A stretch of 64,000 nt of DNA from Chlamydomonas reinhardtii (taxonomy: Eukaryota > Chlorophyta > Chlorophyceae > Chlamydomonadales > Chlamydomonadaceae). Shown one piece after another: positions 59,659-64,000 of the stretch. Each line of letters begins with the position of its first letter. Positions within the stretch are counted from its first letter, which is position 1. A program made the translations under genes and the position numbers. The stretch covers positions 8,301,084-8,365,083 of the forward strand of contig NC_057015.1 of assembly GCF_000002595.2 (NCBI RefSeq), written 5' to 3'. The notes beneath the pieces were generated by a model, which was not told the origin of the DNA, did no database searches, and was given only the letters and a program-made list of their open reading frames with translations.

Positions 59659-60889
59659 GGCGCACCCAAATGCGTCCCTGTGAGGCCCCGTGTAGGCCGA
59701 AGCTGGGCGGCGGAGCAGCAGCTAGCAGCTGCCGCAGCGCCCAAGGCTTCGGGCAGCTACCAGTTGCGGTGCGAGCACTGGAGGTGGGGTGCGCCGGCGG
59801 CTGGGTCAGCCGCTCTCGTCGTCCTGGCAGGGGTAGGTGGGAGTTGCAGACCACGTTTTGAACCCGCGAAGCAGGCTCTGCAAGGACCACTTCGCTGACG
59901 CCCTGCCAGCTTGAGTACCGAAACGGTGCTACGCGACGACGAGAGGTACTATAGGACAGTCAACAAGGCCCCCGCGCGCACACCAGGTGCTGAACACCTG
60001 AAAAGTCAAGCCCCTGTCCCGAAGACGCCAACCACGATCGCTAAAATATTATCTGTATGCAACTATAGATCCATATGGATGCTTACCAGCAATTTGCAAT
60101 GCCTATGATATCGGCTTGGACCGACCGGAGACTGGCTCCGCGCGCTTCTATGTAAATGCGTTTGAATATGTTGGTAGTCAGCAGCAGATTGGTATACGCA
60201 GGTAATCGCTGCGCCTCGACCGCGATTTGGGATACAACGCAGCACCAAGATAAGTTCGTGCCCGATGTTGGTCCAGCCCTGGGATAGCTCAAACAAGGGC
60301 TATGTAGTGTACGCGTCTGCACCTGTACTCGTGGCGCTTCATGTATGAAGGCTTCATGGCGACGGCCAACCCCATTCGTGAAGACGGTGTGCACACCTTT
60401 GCACATCCGTCACCCGAGACACCCGGCCGGCTCCCGCGGTTGCCCCATCCTGACCGTCCTTCACGGCTGCAGCGCGACCATTCAGGGGTCATGAGAGGAG
60501 GTGAAGCATGCTGCGAAGGGGCTGCGAAGGTCAACGCGGCCGGCGCCACCATGCGCCATCCTCACATGTGCAGGTCCTGGTCCTGAGGAGCCGTTCACCC
60601 CAAGGTTCACCATCAAATTCATCATGCCTTAATATCCATCTGTGGGGTGTTAGATGGTTGTGCAGTTATGGTGTCACGACCAGGCTCACACCAGGGGCAC
60701 ACGCTAACACAACATAGTCAAAGTCAGTGTACAGCAGCACGACGGTGCATCAACTACGGTAACCGGTATTGTGCTAGCCCGCAGACCCAGTTCTACTGTT
60801 TGCGGCCAGTTCGAATTACACTACTTACAACATGGGCATATAGCATGTGCAATTGTGCATGATAGCGTTTGCCTGGCTTAAGGTGCTGC
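59659..60889. other. Spacer; U-box gene promoter
   Basis: About 1.2 kb with the U-box promoter at its left end. Only short ORFs without family resemblance. Confidence 0.4.
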
Positions 60890-61640
60890 AACGTGTTCAC
60901 ACAAAGGTTTTGTTAGTTTTGTGTGCGACCAGGCCTTGCTGCCGGACGCGCTGTGGAGCTGCGTGTCGGGGCGGCCGCACTTCGGCTCTCTGTGCTTCTG
61001 CCTGTGCGATGACCCAGGACTACCCGGAGGCCGTGCAGCAGGTGCAGGTTGCACGTGGGGCGGTGAGGGCGGGGCGCAACTACTGTAGTCAAGTGTGTGT
61101 GCGTCCAGCTAGGGGTCTGAGTGCATCCACGGCTGCGGCGGCGTTGGCATCCGCGACAGCTGCTGCGTCAGCCCACACAGGCGCCATGTTTGCGTCCCGG
61201 GTCAACGACGGTGGCCACGCCGTACGGCTGCCGCAGCAAGTAGAGGTTAGGTGACTCAGTGATGGCTATGACAACTCCAAGCCGTGAGTGTTTGCCGCAC
61301 GTGCCGGGCAGGTGCCGATGTAAGCTTGCTTTTGTTGTTTGGCGTGCATGCTGGTCTGCCAACTGCCCTTGCAGCGTGGGAGAGGCGACGGCAGCAGCAG
61401 TACCAATGATAGGAGCAGCAGCAACAGCAGCAGTGGCAGCAGTAGCAGCGAACTGGTGACCGTGAGTTGCGCAGACGGACCTGCTACAGTTCAACGGCCC
61501 ACGGCTACAGGCCTGCAGCCCGAGCAGGCGAGGGACCTCATCCCGGTTCTATCGCTGGAAAGCCCGGTAGGGGAGCTGGCGGGACTGGAGGGGGGAGCCG
61601 GAGCAGCCTTCAACGCTTTGCGCCTCAGGTGAGCAGCAAG
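60890..61640 (+). pseudogene. Remnant of a GT77-like glycosyltransferase gene
   Basis: At about 60926-61036 the frame CDQALLPDALWSCVSGRPHF matches the fuller gene at the right edge (DDQTMLTDVLYNCMVGRPQF), up to a likely GT donor after GCAG at 61036. Later open segments (61095-61250, and 61340-61635 ending GGAGAAFNALRLR) could be exons 3' of it. None of the upstream GT77 exons (DSDVVVLDD, NGGFSYIQNA) is present in the preceding kilobase, so this looks like the 3' part of a duplicated or rearranged copy. It may still be transcribed. No start codon can be assigned. Confidence 0.45.
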
Positions 61641-62096
61641 CAGTTGGCGCCGAGGGGCGTTATGACTTATGAAGGAAAGTGTTAGACCCCATCCCCCGAA
61701 ACCCTTAGGGACCCCCCAGAAACCGGCCGACCGACACCCGACCACCGCAATGGTCCCAATCGACTCGTCTTCAGGTAATTTGCGGGCTGCCTGCACAAGT
61801 TCACGTGCGCGGGATTCATGTTGCGTCTGTACTCTTGTGGGTTGGACAGCGCGGAACGGCGAAGGAGAGACCTGAAGGAGTGCCGTTGACACTTCTGAAA
61901 GCATCACAAGGGGCTGCAGCTGCGAACTGGGGCGGCGCCCATCCGTTGGGACGAAATGGGCGGGATTGGGGAAGCGTGTACCTGGGTGTGGAACTGGATC
62001 GCGCCAAGGACAGGAGAACTCACCCCGTTACTCGTGCTAGCAGCTAATTTTTTACAGCTCAAGTACAACATTCATGGTTCAAATAATGAAAGAAGA
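61641..62096. promoter_or_regulatory. Promoter region of GT77-like gene
   Basis: About 450 bp upstream of the GT77-like start, AT-rich at 62041-62096 (AATTTTTTACAG, AAATAATGAAAG). No other gene seen. Confidence 0.4.
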
Positions 62097-62674
62097 ATGT
62101 GGCCGGCGCTTGCTCTGCTGAGTTTAGTGTTTCTTGCAACGGGCCCAGGGCCACCAGGACTCTGTGCTGTCGCTTCGGAACTACACAGCCACACTATAGT
62201 TAAAAATCGGACCTGCGCGAAGCGCGGCGATGGCGCATACTGCTCGCTTGGTAAAGTTCGCGGCTATGTGGGCCTTCTGGACACAGCCGCCCAGCTCAAG
62301 GAGGCTCTGGAGGCAACAGCTTTCAAGAAGGAAATTATAGTGTTCGCGGAGACACGTATGACTGACACCGCACAAATGTTGGCTAGGATGCGTGGGCAGG
62401 CCGGGTATGGGCACGTCATGGCGCTAATGAACGAGGTGCGCGACTGCCAGCGGCTCGCTAGGGTGATGATATCCGCGCACCATGAGCAAGGACCGGTTAG
62501 CTGCGGAGCCTACACCAGTAAAGACGCCAGGTGAGAGGGGGGGTTCTATCGGCGGCAGGGGTTGCGCAGCAGCTGTCACCGCTGTCACCACATTGTGTCT
62601 GTCAGTGGGTTACCCTATGGGGATATGTCCCACCTTACGGGACGAGAACCTGTGTGTATATGTGTGTGCATGTG

Positions 62675-62712
<38 letters not shown>

Positions 62713-64000
62713 TCATACATGCGTGTCTTCTGCCTGAACTCCGGCCACCGCCCCACGGAAACAACGCCGGCCCAATCCGGACTGCCACGTGTGGGGTGCA
62801 CCGCCCCGCAACCCCCTTTGCTCCTCCCCTCGCCAATCACCACTCAATCACACACACGCTCGCACAGTGGCCAGGATTACCCCACGGGCTGGTACCTCAT
62901 GGCCCGACATATGGGCTTCACGGCCTGGTGGAAGAAGTGGTTCACCGTGGGTGAGGAGAGCGGGGAGAGCGGGGAGAGCGGGGAGAGCAGGGGAGTGGGA
63001 GTGGGAGTGGGGAAGGCGAGGCCGTAAACCCGACTGGTGTTGACCGGCGTTGACCGGCGCGGCGTCACGGGAAGCGAGCAATGTGTTGCGTTGTTGCAGT
63101 GACGCCGTCCTGCCTCCATTCAGCCTTGTGTAACAACCGCTGGTGGGGCTGGGGGTTGTCTGTGCCTCGCAGCCCGATCCGTGGCTCTGGGCTACAATGT
63201 CCTAGCCGTGGACAGTGACGTGGTCGTGTTGGACGACTGGTACTGGCGCGCCAAGCAGCCGCCGCTCAGCAACTACCAACTGCTCAGCCAGGCCGAGTGC
63301 CCCGTGTGCATCAACGGTGTGTGGGCGGCCGGGGGCACAGCGGAAGAGTTGCTGACGCTTGCTTGACAGCATCTTTGCAAGCCTGTGAAGCGTGTGCATG
63401 TGGTCGTGTTCGTGTGCCGCACCTGGCTCTCTTGCGCAGGTGGTTTCTCCTACATCCAGAACGCCAACCCCGCGGGCCCCGTGGCGTGGATGTTCTATGA
63501 GGCGGTGCACAGGGCCGGTGAGGGGGCGGGGGGGGGGGTTGGCTCAGGAGCATGACGGGACGCGCTATGGAGTGCAAAACTCGGGAAGCTGTGTGAAGCT
63601 GCGTGGCTCCGGGTCCCTGACGCGCAGCCCACACGTTTGAATGCACCTGGCGCAGTGCGCTGGACGGAGGACTGGAGCGCGGTGGCGGCCATATCTCCAG
63701 TCAGCGGTGAGCTGGCGGGCCGCTTGATGCGATTGCCCAAGTCACGTGCGGATACCGGGAATGCGAACGTCCATGCCTTCAATTACCGTACGATCACTCG
63801 CAACTACTTCTTGTTGGATATGCCGCAAACAGCCCCTAACCAATCCCTCACACCTTGCCCCCCGCCCCCGGCCGCCCGCCACCCCCCACCGTCCACGCTC
63901 ACACAGCGCCGGACCACAACCGTGTGGGCATGGTTGACGACCAGACCATGTTGACGGACGTGCTGTACAACTGCATGGTGGGGCGGCCGCAGTTCATGGC
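62097..64000 (+). CDS. GT77-like nucleotide-diphospho-sugar transferase (partial)
   Basis: Exons 62097..62530, 62868..62950, 63173..63316, 63440..63517, 63656..63706, 63907..64000 (cut by the right edge), phases consistent. The protein begins with a signal peptide or anchor (MWPALALLSLVFLATGPG), so it should enter the Golgi. The GT77 (DUF271) core shows DYPTGWYLMARHMGFTAWWK, GYNVLAVDSDVVVLDDWYW with the DxD nucleotide-sugar and metal motif, PPLSNYQLL, CPVCINGGFSYIQNA, GPVAWMFYEAVHRA, RWTEDWSAV and VDDQTMLTDVLYNCM. Plant GT77 members add arabinose, xylose or galactose to wall glycoproteins such as extensins (RRA, XEG113); an algal role in hydroxyproline-rich wall glycoproteins is plausible. 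Exon 4 to 6 junctions rest on phase and homology. The C-terminus lies outside the window. Confidence 0.88.
62664..62710 (+). repeat. TG dinucleotide repeat in intron 1
   Basis: About 24 TG units, with a few CA-type breaks at the left, in intron 1 of the GT77-like gene. Confidence 0.95.
62953..63000 (+). repeat. GGGGAGAGC tandem repeat in intron 2
   Basis: Four to five copies of the 9-bp unit GGGGAGAGC, then GGGAGTGGGAGTG units, directly after the intron 2 donor of the GT77-like gene. Confidence 0.9.

Overview
The window is nuclear DNA of a green alga, very probably Chlamydomonas reinhardtii. It is GC-rich, with short exons, GTGAG/CAG introns, Ala/Gly/Ser/Gln-rich linkers, TGTAA polyadenylation signals, and a beta-tubulin gene with three introns encoding 443 residues. 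A 300-residue MIP channel gene about 20 kb from the tubulin gene fits, from memory, the MIP1 and TUB2 neighbourhood of chromosome 12. I rebuilt gene models by hand from both strands; nearly all exon chains close in frame, and exon coordinates are given in the entries.

Layout, left to right: an SFI1-like coiled-coil protein with a TPX2-like motif (minus, runs off the left edge); a cap-guanine-N2-methyltransferase-like protein with an RRM and a ProRS-type anticodon-binding-like module (plus); a divergent CK2 alpha kinase (minus); a 3 kb spacer; CK1 (minus), divergent from PNO1/DIM2, a ribosome-assembly KH protein (plus); an unrecognised probable organelle protein (plus); a TTC5-like TPR/OB protein (minus); beta-tubulin (minus); a LINE 3' fragment (plus); a membrane-anchored TXNDC17-like protein (minus), divergent from a FAHD1-like enzyme (plus); a DUF1997 plastid-type protein with a very large disordered insert (plus); an unrecognised chloroplast membrane protein (minus), divergent from a MIP/aquaporin (plus); a U-box protein (minus); a remnant of a GT77-like glycosyltransferase; and a fuller GT77-like gene (plus) that runs off the right edge.

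The most interesting arrangement is TTC5-like lying directly downstream of, and co-oriented with, beta-tubulin. In animals TTC5 reads the nascent tubulin N-terminus (MREI/MREC) and triggers tubulin mRNA decay, and the tubulin here begins MREI. The other main leads are the module combination in the methyltransferase-like protein, the shortened active-site loop of the FAHD1-like protein, and the roughly 850-residue insert in the DUF1997 protein. I see no tRNA or rRNA genes, CRISPR arrays, virus-like elements or intact mobile elements.
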